The notes beneath the pieces were generated by a model. That model saw only the letters and a list, made by a program, of their open reading frames with translations, was not told the DNA's origin and ran no database searches. The position numbers were made by a program, and so were the translations under genes. Below, one piece after another: positions 35,764 through 43,584 of a stretch of 64,000 nucleotides of DNA. The stretch's first letter is position 1. Each line of letters opens with the position of its first letter. Source of the stretch: Halomonas sp. I5-271120 (GTDB lineage: Bacteria > Pseudomonadota > Gammaproteobacteria > Pseudomonadales > Halomonadaceae); assembly GCF_030553075.1 (NCBI RefSeq), contig NZ_CP130701.1:1736001-1800000 (forward strand), in the 5' to 3' direction.

Positions 35764-36432
35764 TTATTTTTCGAAGCCCGGCACGGCCAGCTTGCGTTCA
35801 AAGGCATACAGCAGGCTGTTGCCCGCCCGATTGAGGATGAAATACAGAAGCGCCACGACGGCAAACACGGTCAGCACGTTGCCCTGGGTGCTGGTGATGA
35901 TGTAGTGCGCCTGGCGGGTCAGTTCGACCACCCCGATGACATAAGCCAGGGAGGTCTCCTTGATTTCCGAGGAGAACTCGTTGGTCCAGGGCCCAATGGC
36001 ATGCCTCGCCGCCTGGGGGAAGATGATATGGCGGATCGCCTTGACCTTGGACATGCCCATGGCCCTGGCCGCCATCATCTGACCGGCTGGCACAGACTGG
36101 AAGGCGCTGCGGAATATCTGTGATTGGTAGGCCGCGGAGCGCAGGCCCATGGCCAATATCGCGGCAGTAAAGGCCGAGATATCAATGATGCCGGAGATGC
36201 CGTAGAAGAAGATGAACAGCATGATAATGACAGGAACGCCTCGGAAGACGCGCTCGTACAGTACCAGCGGCCACTGCACCAACCGTGTCCTGGGGCCATA
36301 GAGTTTTAATAGGCAGATGGCCATGCCCAGCAGGAAACCAATCGCCAAGAGGGCGGCCAACAGCACGATGGCCACGCCCAACCCCTTCAGTAGGAAGGGG
36401 AAGTCGCGAAGCAGTACGTCGTAGATATCCAT
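35764..36432 (-). CDS. Polar amino-acid ABC transporter permease (first)
   Basis: A 222-residue permease paralogous to the downstream one. It shows [20 protein letters not shown] and the EAA loop [26 protein letters not shown], typical of the HisMQ family. It lies 63 bases after the binding-protein gene. Hydrophobic segments near residues 15-40, 60-85, 95-115, 170-190 and 190-210 match five helices. Confidence 0.9.
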   Translation of the reverse strand: MDIYDVLLRDFPFLLKGLGVAIVLLAALLAIGFLLGMAICLLKLYGPRTRLVQWPLVLYERVFRGVPVIIMLFIFFYGISGIIDISAFTAAILAMGLRSAAYQSQIFRSAFQSVPAGQMMAARAMGMSKVKAIRHIIFPQAARHAIGPWTNEFSSEIKETSLAYVIGVVELTRQAHYIITSTQGNVLTVFAVVALLYFILNRAGNSLLYAFERKLAVPGFEK

Positions 36433-36495
36433 GCCGATTTCCCTTGCGTGGCGGGCACCCTCCCTTGGCCGGAAGGTGCCCGTCGTCAGATCGGT

Positions 36496-37353
36496 TTATT
36501 CGTTGCCGAGCTCGGGAAGGCCAGCGACCGGTTTCTGGTAGGTGTCGACGAAATCAGGCATATGACCCGGGATGGGAGGCACGGTGACGCCAGGAATGTA
36601 CTCCCCGACAATTTTTCCCCATTCCCCGGATTCGTAGATGGCCAGAATGCCCTGGTTCAGATCGCCCAGGATGTTCTGAGGATCGCCCTTGGCCACGGCC
36701 AGCGCCAGCGGAGCGCGGATGTAGATCTTGCCGGCCATCTTCACGGCCTTGCCGGCGTTGATGTACTCCTGAGCGGACGTGTCGTCGACGATAACCGAGG
36801 AGATGCGGCCGATCGCCATGTCGTCCACTGCCGTGACGTAGTTATCGTATTTGGCCAACTCAACGTCAATGTCGCTGGAATTCAGCACGTTTTCTTCCAT
36901 CCACGCCTGCTGTGAGGAGCCACCCTGTACGCCGACCTTGGCGCCACAGCACACGGCGGTAAAGACGTTGAGGTCGGAGTCTTCGGGTACTAGCACGACG
37001 TCGTTGGTTTCCCACCAAGGGATGGTGAAGTCGATGTTTTGACTACGTTCTTCGGTGACGGTAAGGCCGGTGGCGAGTATGTCGATCTTCTCCGCTGCCA
37101 GGGCGGGGATCAGCGAGGGAAAGGGCATATCCTGGAATTCAATCTCGATGCCCGCTTGCTCGGCAATCGCTTCCATTGCGTCGATGGCGATACCCTTGAA
37201 TTCGCCACCTTCTACGTAGGCCCAGGGGGGGAAAGAGGCCTCGACGCCAACGGTGTAAGGGTCTTGTGCGTATGCAGTGGTCGCCAGACCGCTGCCGAGT
37301 ACCATGGTGCCCATCATGACGGCAGGCAGGATTGATGCTGTTATTCTTTTCAT
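36496..37353 (-). CDS. Amino-acid ABC transporter periplasmic binding protein
   Basis: A 285-residue solute-binding protein of the SBP_bac_3 family. The signal peptide MKRITASILPAVMMGTMVLG...ATTAYA is cleaved before QDPYTVGVEASFPPW. The family motifs GIAIDAMEAIAEQAG, DILATGLTVTEERSQNIDFTIPWW and VGVQGGSS are clear. An unusual CCGAK pair occurs just before the hinge segment. ATG at 37353 is used; an upstream ATG two codons away also has a weak ribosome-binding site. It heads the operon and defines substrate, most likely a polar amino acid or derivative. Confidence 0.9.
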   Translation of the reverse strand: MKRITASILPAVMMGTMVLGSGLATTAYAQDPYTVGVEASFPPWAYVEGGEFKGIAIDAMEAIAEQAGIEIEFQDMPFPSLIPALAAEKIDILATGLTVTEERSQNIDFTIPWWETNDVVLVPEDSDLNVFTAVCCGAKVGVQGGSSQQAWMEENVLNSSDIDVELAKYDNYVTAVDDMAIGRISSVIVDDTSAQEYINAGKAVKMAGKIYIRAPLALAVAKGDPQNILGDLNQGILAIYESGEWGKIVGEYIPGVTVPPIPGHMPDFVDTYQKPVAGLPELGNE

Positions 37354-37760
37354 GATCATCTCGCTTGGTGGTGAGTTTTTATTATTCCGCCGAATCAATA
37401 TGGGCGCCTCTTTTCTAGGCTGTCAAATCAATATGGGCCGCCCTTTGCGTGACTTTATCGTGGAATTTTCCCGTCTCCATTCATAAGTAGATAAAAAGCA
37501 TATCGTTAAATGTGCTTTTCCTAAGGTAGGGGATGGTTTTGATTCATGTTGGTGAATGGATTACTCAACATCTTTTTTAGAAGATGTTTTTAATATTGTC
37601 TCTCGTTACTATTGTGTCTGAATTTCCGGTGTCGTATGTCTCTCGCCTGTTGATACCGATGTAGAAGTCGGCGGACGTTTTTAGGCATCATCATGCGTTG
37701 CCATATCGTCAACGCTTTTCGCTTTATGAAGTCTTCATTACTCGCCGTTAAGGACCTGGC
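37354..37760. other. Regulatory region upstream of the amino-acid importer operon
   Basis: About 400 bases without a gene, fairly AT-rich. It holds two direct copies of AATCAATATGGGC (37,393-37,405 and 37,426-37,438), 33 bp apart and ~40-85 bp upstream of the binding-protein start, likely binding sites for a regulator. Farther out it is T-rich with no clear motif. Confidence 0.6.
37393..37438. promoter_or_regulatory. Paired AATCAATATGGGC direct repeats (putative operator)
   Basis: Two identical 13-mers three helical turns apart, on the same face of the helix, between the ABC importer start and the upstream gene. Such spacing is typical of cooperative regulator binding. The regulator is unknown. 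Confidence 0.5.
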
Positions 37761-38493
37761 ATGCTCCCTGATTACTCCGCCATCGCCTGGTTGTTGATCG
37801 CCTGTTCCGTTTTATCTGACGGGCATCTCGAAAGGGGGATTTGCAGGGGGATTCGGTACGCTCTCGGTACCGCTGATGGAGCCCTACCCATTCGGCAGGC
37901 CTGTTGCTACCGCTGCTGCTGGTCATGGATGTCTTTGCGGTGAAGGCGTGGTGGGGAAAGCAGTCAGCTGCCGAAGTGTGGCGCTTCGTGCCGGGGCTGT
38001 TTGTCGGTGTGGCGGGGGAACGCTGCTGTCTGGCAATTTAAGCGAACAGGGCGTGCGGCTGGTGCTCGGTGTGATCACCCTGCTGTTCGCCGCTTATATG
38101 CTGTTGAAGTCCGTTGCCAGGAAGCCCATTTCTACCCGCTGGGCCCTGCCTGCAGCCAGTGTCTGCGGCTCTACCAGCTTTATGGCCCATTCAGGTGCGC
38201 CGCCGATAAACGTGTACCTGTTGCCGCGCAAATATCCAAAAGAGACCTTTATTGCCACTTGCGCCGTGTCGTTCGCGGTGGTCAACGTGATCAAACTAGG
38301 CCCCTATATATGGCTTGGCGAGGTGAATGTGACCAGCGCCTGGGCGTCGTTATTGCTGGTGCCTATCGCCTGGGTCGGCGTGCGCAGTGGTCTGTGGCTC
38401 CAGAGCCGCGTCAACGAAACGCTTTTCTTCCGGCTGGTGATTCTGGCGATGTTCGTAGTCGGCGTTAACCTGATGTGGCAGGCGCTGACATAG
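37761..38493 (+). pseudogene. TSUP (TauE/SafE) transporter, frameshifted
   Basis: Three frames together read like a TSUP anion exporter: MLPDYSAIAWLLIAC, then FYLTGISKGGFAGGFGTLSVPLMEP, then LLPLLLVMDVFAVKAWWGK...RFVPGLFVGVAG, then GTLLSGNLSEQGVRLVLGVITLLFAAY to the end. One shift falls in the run GCGGGGGAAC near 38,018, where one extra G would restore the frame. Others lie near 37,810 and 37,895. Either a recently dead gene or assembly errors. The last 150 residues remain open. An intact TSUP gene occurs at 52,260. Confidence 0.8.
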
Positions 38494-38551
38494 CCTTTGT
38501 CGCCTGCCAGGCGGCTCATCGAATCGCGACCGCGTCACTTGGCGAGTCTTT

Positions 38552-38575
38552 TTAGCCATCCAGTTAGCCATCCAG
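38552..38575 (-). repeat. 12-bp tandem duplication of the DUF2237 gene end
   Basis: On the minus strand CTGGATGGCTAA occurs twice in a row, in frame: Leu-Asp-Gly-stop, Leu-Asp-Gly-stop. Confidence 0.95.
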
Positions 38576-38953
38576 GGCGTGGCGGCGCAGTTCCTCGATT
38601 GTCACCACGTCCAGTGCTCGCTGATCGGTTGAGGCCAGAATGACCGGCGGTGCAAGGCCGACGGCAAGCGCCTCCTGCCAGCGACCGGCGCACAGACACC
38701 AGCGATCACCGGGGGCGAGGCCGGGAAAGCCGAAGTCCGGGCGCGGTGTTACCAGATCGTTGCCCCGGGCGCGGCTGAAGACCAGAAATTGCTCGGTGAC
38801 CTCGGCGCAGATGGCGTGTACGCCGATATCTTCGGGGCCCACCCGGCAGAAGCCGTCACGGTAAAAGCCGCTGGCGTTCTCGTGGCAGCAGGGGGCCAGG
38901 GGCTCACCCAGCACGTTGCGCGGGCGCTGAGGCGTAGTAGTCGACTCGGTCAT
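38564..38953 (-). CDS. DUF2237 family protein
   Basis: A 129-residue protein of the DUF2237 family, with LGEPLAPCCHENASGFYRDGFC, DIGVHAICAEVTEQFL, NDLVTPRPDFGFPGLAPGDRWCLCAGRW and LDVVTIEELRRH. These are well conserved across bacteria but have no assigned function. The ATG at 38953 gives the usual N-terminal length. The final codons LDG plus stop are tandemly duplicated just downstream. Confidence 0.9.
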   Translation of the reverse strand: MTESTTTPQRPRNVLGEPLAPCCHENASGFYRDGFCRVGPEDIGVHAICAEVTEQFLVFSRARGNDLVTPRPDFGFPGLAPGDRWCLCAGRWQEALAVGLAPPVILASTDQRALDVVTIEELRRHALDG

Positions 38954-39076
38954 GGCGTGTCCTCGGCGGGTCGCTATCTTAGGAGGCTCGCCCAAGAGGC
39001 TCACGGGGTAGCCTCGTGGGCGACGGGATATCTTGTGCGACCTTACGGCATCTTCGGTCGAGGCGTCACTCCGCCC

Positions 39077-39751
39077 TTATACCTCCACCCACATCCGCAG
39101 CAGGTTGGCGTAGCTCTTGGAGAGCGCCTTGAAGGCATCGGTGTTGCCGCTCTCGTCGAACAGCTGGCGACGGGTGGTATCCAGGTCGAACAGCACCTCG
39201 CGCTGGCCCGGATCGCGCACTTGGCTCTGAGCCCATCCCACTGCGGCGAGTCGCTCCCCGCGGGTGACTTCCTCGACCCGATGCAGGCTCGATGAGGGAT
39301 AGAGCACCAGCGAGCCCGCCGGCAGCTTGAAGGTCTGCTCGCCGGCGGTTGACTCGATCAGCAGCTCGCCGCCGTCATAGCTCGCGGGGTCACCCAGGAA
39401 CAGGGTGTAGGAGATGTCCGTGCGCAGGGCGCCGCCGGGGCTTGCCATCACGGCGTCATCGACGTGGTTGCCGTAGGCCATGCCGACCTCATAGCGGCTG
39501 AACATCAGCGGCTTCATGCGCGCCGGGCGCACCGCCATCTGGAACAGCGGGTGGCGAGTGAGCGCCTGGGTGAGTTCCTCGCGCAGCGCCGCCACCTCGG
39601 GGCTGCGCCCATCGGCCTGCTGGTTGCGCTTGACCGTGCGGGCATGCCAGCCGGCGGTCTCGCGCCCGTCCTTGAACGGCACCTCGGCCAGAGTGGCACG
39701 GGCCCGCTCAAGCAGCTCGGGAGGGATGATGTCGGCGATACAGAGAATCAC
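39077..39751 (-). CDS. PKHD-type Fe(II)/2-oxoglutarate dioxygenase (PiuC/YbiX)
   Basis: A 224-residue dioxygenase of the PiuC/YbiX family. The iron ligands are visible as HVDD (His-x-Asp) near residue 96 and SLHRVEEVTRGERLAAVGW with His and the 2-oxoglutarate-binding Arg. In Pseudomonas piuC lies beside a siderophore receptor gene and is iron-regulated; its substrate is not known. No TonB receptor is adjacent here. It is divergent from the secreted His-rich protein gene with a 168-base gap, where a shared iron-responsive control would be possible. Confidence 0.9.
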   Translation of the reverse strand: MILCIADIIPPELLERARATLAEVPFKDGRETAGWHARTVKRNQQADGRSPEVAALREELTQALTRHPLFQMAVRPARMKPLMFSRYEVGMAYGNHVDDAVMASPGGALRTDISYTLFLGDPASYDGGELLIESTAGEQTFKLPAGSLVLYPSSSLHRVEEVTRGERLAAVGWAQSQVRDPGQREVLFDLDTTRRQLFDESGNTDAFKALSKSYANLLRMWVEV

Positions 39752-39919
39752 GGCGGGCTCCTGTGAGATGAGAAAGCAGGATCAAATGTTAATCGTTTGT
39801 ATTTCGGCGTAATAGCCGGCATCCTACCAGCATCGGCAAGGCAGGCGCACGTCACACGTCGCTGCGGGCTGGCTGCCGCTTTTCACACAAGACGATAGCG
39901 CAACAGCATGGAGATCATC

Positions 39920-40930
39920 ATGTCCACCACGCGGACGAAGGTTTGGGTCGGAATCGGAGCGAGTGTCTTTCTGGGTGCCAGCAGCGCCGCTTGGGCCAGC
40001 AGTGACGAAGAGGCCGTCGGCAGCAGCGATGCCCAACAGATGGAAAGCGCGGGTGAAGGCGGAGAAGGCCACGGTGCCCATCACGGCGGTGAGTCTGGAG
40101 AAAGCGGTGAATCCGGCGCGCATCACAGCGATGAGTCTGGAGAGGGCGGTGAATCCGGCGCGCATCACGGTGGTGAAAGCGGTGAAGGCGGTGAAGGCGG
40201 TGGCAATAGCGCTTTTAGTGTCTTCGATTACCTGACTGCCGATGCCGGAGGCGAAGGTGGTGAAGGTGGGGAAAGCGGCAGCAGCTACTCGTCCACCAAC
40301 CCGGGTGTCTACGTCACTACCCTGGCGCTGATGGAAGGCCACCTGCGGGTTGCCAGCGAGCTGTATCGCGAAGGCGCCAAGGATAACGCCCTGGCGCACT
40401 TCTATCATCCCGTCGCCGAGTACTACACCTCGCTTGAAGCGGGGCTGGATGCCCGCGGCGTCGAGGGCCTCAAGCCGGTCCTGCTGAAGGTTGCCGAAGA
40501 AGCCTCGAAAGGCGGCGACTGGTCGGATCTGGAAGACGACTACGAAGCGGCGCGCGAGGCGATCCACGACGCCCAGGCCGCGATCGACCCGTCCCTGAAG
40601 CAGGACGCGACCTTCCAGAGCCGGGTGCTGTTGGCGCTGACCAACACCGCCTTGGACGAGTACATCGAGTCCATCGATGGCGAGCAGTTCGTCAACGGCC
40701 CCGAGTATCAGGACGGCCACGGCTTCATGCTGGTCGGCCGCGATATGCTCTCGGCCCAGGAAGCGAGCCTGAGCGCCGCTGACGGCCCGGCCTACCCGGA
40801 AGTGGTAGAGGCCTATGAGGACATGATGACCGCCTGGCCGAGCGCTGCCGTGCCCGACACCCCGGCGGTGAGCTTCGGCGAGCTGTCAGGCGACGCCTTT
40901 GCCCTCGAGGTGCTGCTCAAGGACTACTGA
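39920..40930 (+). CDS. Secreted His/Gly/Glu-rich hypothetical protein
   Basis: A 336-residue protein of unknown function. A signal peptide (VWVGIGASVFLGASSAAWA) is followed by ~85 residues of low-complexity repeats with HH pairs (GAHHGGESGE, GAHHSDESGE, GAHHGGESGE), which could bind metal ions. The C-terminal ~230 residues look helical and globular (GVYVTTLALMEGHLRVASEL, HFYHPVAEYYTSLE, LLALTNTALDEYIESI). I do not recognise this domain. ATG at 39920 is preferred to one four codons upstream since the signal peptide then starts MSTTRTK. Its neighbour is an iron-dependent dioxygenase. Confidence 0.65.
   Translation: MSTTRTKVWVGIGASVFLGASSAAWASSDEEAVGSSDAQQMESAGEGGEGHGAHHGGESGESGESGAHHSDESGEGGESGAHHGGESGEGGEGGGNSAFSVFDYLTADAGGEGGEGGESGSSYSSTNPGVYVTTLALMEGHLRVASELYREGAKDNALAHFYHPVAEYYTSLEAGLDARGVEGLKPVLLKVAEEASKGGDWSDLEDDYEAAREAIHDAQAAIDPSLKQDATFQSRVLLALTNTALDEYIESIDGEQFVNGPEYQDGHGFMLVGRDMLSAQEASLSAADGPAYPEVVEAYEDMMTAWPSAAVPDTPAVSFGELSGDAFALEVLLKDY
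40060..40205 (+). repeat. Imperfect tandem repeats in the His/Gly/Glu-rich region
   Basis: Units of about 57 bp containing GCGCATCACAGCGATGAGTC or its variants encode GAHHxxESGEGGES. A shorter GGTGAAGGC hexa/nonanucleotide repeat follows and recurs near 40,250. Confidence 0.8.
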
Positions 40931-41018
40931 GCCGACGGCGCACGCCATGCACGGCATAGCTAGTCCGGCCCGAATAGTCCTGCACCGCTAGTCCGGCATA
41001 CACTGCCCGGACAAACAG

Positions 41019-41053
41019 AAAGGCCCGCAACGCCAAACGTTGCGGGCCTTTTG
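41019..41053. terminator. Terminator between the secreted protein and the phosphonate operon
   Basis: AAAGGCCCGCAACG and CGTTGCGGGCCTTTTG pair into a 14-bp stem with A and T flanks, serving the two convergent units. Confidence 0.95.
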
Positions 41054-41114
41054 CCGTCTGGGGCAAGGCGTTCGAAGGTGGTAGGTCCCTCGCCCTCACC
41101 CCCAGGACCGTCGA

Positions 41115-41894
41115 TCAGGCGACCGTGGAGCCGGTGGTCTCCTGTGCACGGTGTTGTTGAGCAGGCGCCTCGATCCCCAGGCGGCGCAATTCGGCGCGCC
41201 AGGCGAGCTTGAGACCGTAGTCGCTGTCGTTCCACTTGTCGTACTGGTTCGCTACGTGATCGCACAGCTCGAGGCTTGCATGGCGCAGCGGCTGCCCGGT
41301 GGCCTGGGCCGCCAGCTGGGTTTGACAGCTGCGCTCGAGATCGCGCATGCGCAGGAAGGCATCGCCCACCGAGTTGCCGCAGGTCAGCAGGCCGTGCTGG
41401 CGCATGATCATGGCGTTGTGCGACCCCAGATGAGCGACCAGCCGGCGCCGCTCGTCCAGGTCCAGGGCAATGCCCTCGTAGTCGTGATAGCCGATGCGCT
41501 GGTGGAACTGCATGGCCCACTGGTTGAGCGGCAGCAGGCCCTCTTCCAGGCAGGACACCGCTACCCCGGCCACGGTGTGGGCATGCAGCACGCAGCCAAC
41601 GTCCGGGCGCGCCGCGTGAATGGCACTGTGGATGGTGAAGCCGGCAGGGTTTATGCCAAGCCCAGTGGGGTCATCCAGCACCTCACCCTCGGCGTCCACC
41701 GTCACCAGGCTGTCGGCGGTGACTTCCTCGAAGCGCAGCCCGAAGGCATTGAGCAGGAAGCGCTCGCCGGGCAGGCGCGCCGAGATGTGGGTCGAGATGC
41801 CGTCGTCCATGCCATCCCGCGCCATCAGCCGATAGGCGGCGGCCAGGTCACGGCGGATGGCCTGCTCCTCTGCAGGGCGGGTCGGTGCGCTCAT
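41115..41894 (-). CDS. Class II aldolase/adducin-family protein
   Basis: A 259-residue zinc-dependent class II aldolase-type protein. Metal ligand motifs are HAHTVAG (His-x-His) near residue 103 and RQHGLLTCG. The NPAGFTIHSAIH segment also fits the family. Members cleave or epimerise hydroxy-acid phosphates or act in less clear roles; the substrate is not evident. Its ATG overlaps the stop of the betaine-type binding-protein gene (TAATG), so it belongs to the tmpA-tmpB operon. A role in processing a product or side product of trimethylaminoethylphosphonate breakdown is only inference. Confidence 0.85.
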   Translation of the reverse strand: MSAPTRPAEEQAIRRDLAAAYRLMARDGMDDGISTHISARLPGERFLLNAFGLRFEEVTADSLVTVDAEGEVLDDPTGLGINPAGFTIHSAIHAARPDVGCVLHAHTVAGVAVSCLEEGLLPLNQWAMQFHQRIGYHDYEGIALDLDERRRLVAHLGSHNAMIMRQHGLLTCGNSVGDAFLRMRDLERSCQTQLAAQATGQPLRHASLELCDHVANQYDKWNDSDYGLKLAWRAELRRLGIEAPAQQHRAQETTGSTVA

Positions 41895-42844
41895 TACAGG
41901 CTGGCCTCCACCGCGGGCAGGGCGGGTTTGCCGTCGCGAGTCGTCACGCCTTCGAGGAACTCGGCCACCTTCTCAGGGTGTGCGACCAGCCAGTCATGCG
42001 CCACGGTTTCCAGCTTGCGTTCCTTGAGGCTGTATTCACGGATGAAATCGCTTTGGTCGTCGGCCGAGAACGTGAACTGATCGAGCAGCTGGCGCATGTT
42101 GGGATTGGCGTCGCTGTAGGCCTTGGAGACGATGGTCTTGACGTCGTTGCGGCCGTTGTTGGCGCCATAGACGCTTTCCGGGTCGTCGAGGATACGGCTG
42201 TCGTATTCCGGCACCATCCAGTGCGGCGTCCAGCCGTAGAACACGATCCAGCGCTCGTCTCTCGCGGCGGCGTCGACTTCACTGAGCATGCCGGGTGTCG
42301 AGGAGGACATGCCTTCCCAGTTGCCGAGGCCGTAAGTGTTGGCCTCAATGGCGCTGTTCAGCATGTCGGTCACGTTGGAGCCGCTCTCGATGCTGTAGAC
42401 GGTATAACCGAAGCGCTCGGCGACTTCAGGGTCCGCCAGCTGCTCGGCGCTGGTAATGCCGGCCTCATAGACGTAGCCCGGCACGGCGAAGCCCATGCGC
42501 GCGCCGCTGATATTGCTGCCCAGGTCGACGATGGTGCCCTTGGCCATGGCGGCGTCGTAGATGGTGGTCTGGGACGGCATCCAGCCGGCCAGGAAAACAT
42601 CGCTCTCGTTGGTTCCGAGCGTCTGATAGGCCACCGTTGAGCTGAGCTCCTGCTTGTCGGCGGTATACCCCAGCGGCTCGATGAGCTGTGAGAGCATTTC
42701 GCTCTTGACGGTGACACCGGGCCAGGGCGGCACGACGATCCGCAGCGTATCGTCACGGTCGCCGGCGGCGGCCAGGGCCTGGCCGGCCAGGCTCAGCCCT
42801 GCCAGCAGGGTCAGGCTGATGGCGGTCAATCGGAACATTTTCAT
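41894..42844 (-). CDS. Glycine-betaine/choline-type ABC substrate-binding protein
   Basis: A 316-residue periplasmic OpuAC/ProX-family protein. A signal peptide (FRLTAISLTLLAGLSLAGQALA) precedes the binding domain, with VVPPWPGVTVKSE, DVFLAGWMPSQTTIYD and WIVFYGWTPHWMV. The Trp/Tyr-rich segments are those that form aromatic boxes for quaternary ammonium groups. It is encoded with tmpA and tmpB, so it may bind 2-trimethylaminoethylphosphonate or betaine. No permease or ATPase gene is adjacent, so it must use a transporter encoded elsewhere. AAAGGAG precedes the ATG. Confidence 0.88.
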   Translation of the reverse strand: MKMFRLTAISLTLLAGLSLAGQALAAAGDRDDTLRIVVPPWPGVTVKSEMLSQLIEPLGYTADKQELSSTVAYQTLGTNESDVFLAGWMPSQTTIYDAAMAKGTIVDLGSNISGARMGFAVPGYVYEAGITSAEQLADPEVAERFGYTVYSIESGSNVTDMLNSAIEANTYGLGNWEGMSSSTPGMLSEVDAAARDERWIVFYGWTPHWMVPEYDSRILDDPESVYGANNGRNDVKTIVSKAYSDANPNMRQLLDQFTFSADDQSDFIREYSLKERKLETVAHDWLVAHPEKVAEFLEGVTTRDGKPALPAVEASL

Positions 42845-42900
42845 ATCGTTGTATCTCCTTTGCGGTTGGCCGGCCGCCGGGTGGCGGTCACGGTGTCATC

Positions 42901-42934
42901 GGTCTTGCGAGGCCGGTTCGGGCCTCGCAAGACC
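42901..42934 (-). other. Perfect 14-bp stem-loop between tmpB and the binding-protein gene
   Basis: GGTCTTGCGAGGCC and GGCCTCGCAAGACC enclose a six-base loop. It sits in the 137-base intercistronic gap, with no T-run, so RNA stabilisation or partial attenuation to set relative expression is likelier than full termination. Confidence 0.8.
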
Positions 42935-42969
42935 GGGTTGGAGGTTATGCGTTTCTGGGGATCAGCCCG

Positions 42970-42993
42970 TTAATCCACCAGCTAATCCACCAG
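42970..42993 (-). repeat. 12-bp tandem duplication of the tmpB gene end
   Basis: On the minus strand CTGGTGGATTAG is followed immediately by CTGGTGGATTAA: Leu-Val-Asp-stop twice in frame. Confidence 0.95.
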
Positions 42994-43584
42994 TTCGGGC
43001 AGGCCATCGAAGGGCGTCCGGGCCAGCACGCGCTCGACCATCGGCACGAAGGCATCGAGTGGCAGGGTGTCGTAGTCCTTATCGAAACTGGTCTGATCCC
43101 ACTCGTCACAGAAGCGCACGGTGCGCTCGAACGCCGGGTGGTCGCGGTAGGCGTCGCGGGCGTGTGGGTCGAGCCCGAAGAAGTGGCGATAGTGATAGCC
43201 CTGGAAGAGCTCGTGGTGGCGAATCATCCAGGTGTTCAACGGGTCGATGAACGGCTCGAGGATGCCGGCCGCAATCTCGGCGTGGTTGGCCGGCGACAGA
43301 TCGTCGCCGATGTCATGCAGCAGGGCGCAGACCACCATTTCCTCGTCGGCGCCGGCCCGCAGGGCGCGGGTCGCGGTCTGCAGGCAGTGCTCATAGCGGT
43401 CCACCGGGTAGCCATGGTGGTCGCCACGCAGGCGCTCCAGGTGCACAAGCACCCGGCGGCTGGCATCGGCCTGATAGGCCCTGAAGTATGAATCGATCAG
43501 GGCCCATTCCTCGCGGCGGCTCTCATCGAAGCGACGAAAGCGGGCTTGGGTCATCGTGGCTGAGTGGTCGGCGGTATGGCTCAT
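42982..43584 (-). CDS. tmpB: HD-domain diiron oxygenase, TmpB/PhnZ type
   Basis: A 200-residue HD-superfamily protein. Metal ligands line up as in PhnZ/TmpB mixed-valent diiron oxygenases: RYEHCLQTA, LLHDIGDDLSPANHAEIA, IRHHELFQGYHY and RFCDEWDQTSFD. TmpB cleaves 1-hydroxy-2-trimethylaminoethylphosphonate to glycine betaine and phosphate. The start overlaps the tmpA stop (ATGA), so the pair is translationally coupled, as in described tmpA-tmpB loci. PhnZ acting on aminoethylphosphonate is the alternative, but PhnZ normally pairs with PhnY, a different dioxygenase type. The final three codons plus stop are duplicated downstream. Confidence 0.82.
   Translation of the reverse strand: MSHTADHSATMTQARFRRFDESRREEWALIDSYFRAYQADASRRVLVHLERLRGDHHGYPVDRYEHCLQTATRALRAGADEEMVVCALLHDIGDDLSPANHAEIAAGILEPFIDPLNTWMIRHHELFQGYHYRHFFGLDPHARDAYRDHPAFERTVRFCDEWDQTSFDKDYDTLPLDAFVPMVERVLARTPFDGLPELVD

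Noticed and set aside
39920..40210. CRISPR-like array in the repeated region
   Set aside because: Repeats are contiguous, in frame and encode a His/Gly/Glu-rich segment; no spacers.
41151..42080. 309-codon plus-strand ORF opposite the aldolase and binding-protein genes
   Set aside because: Antisense to two well-supported genes; no recognisable domain.
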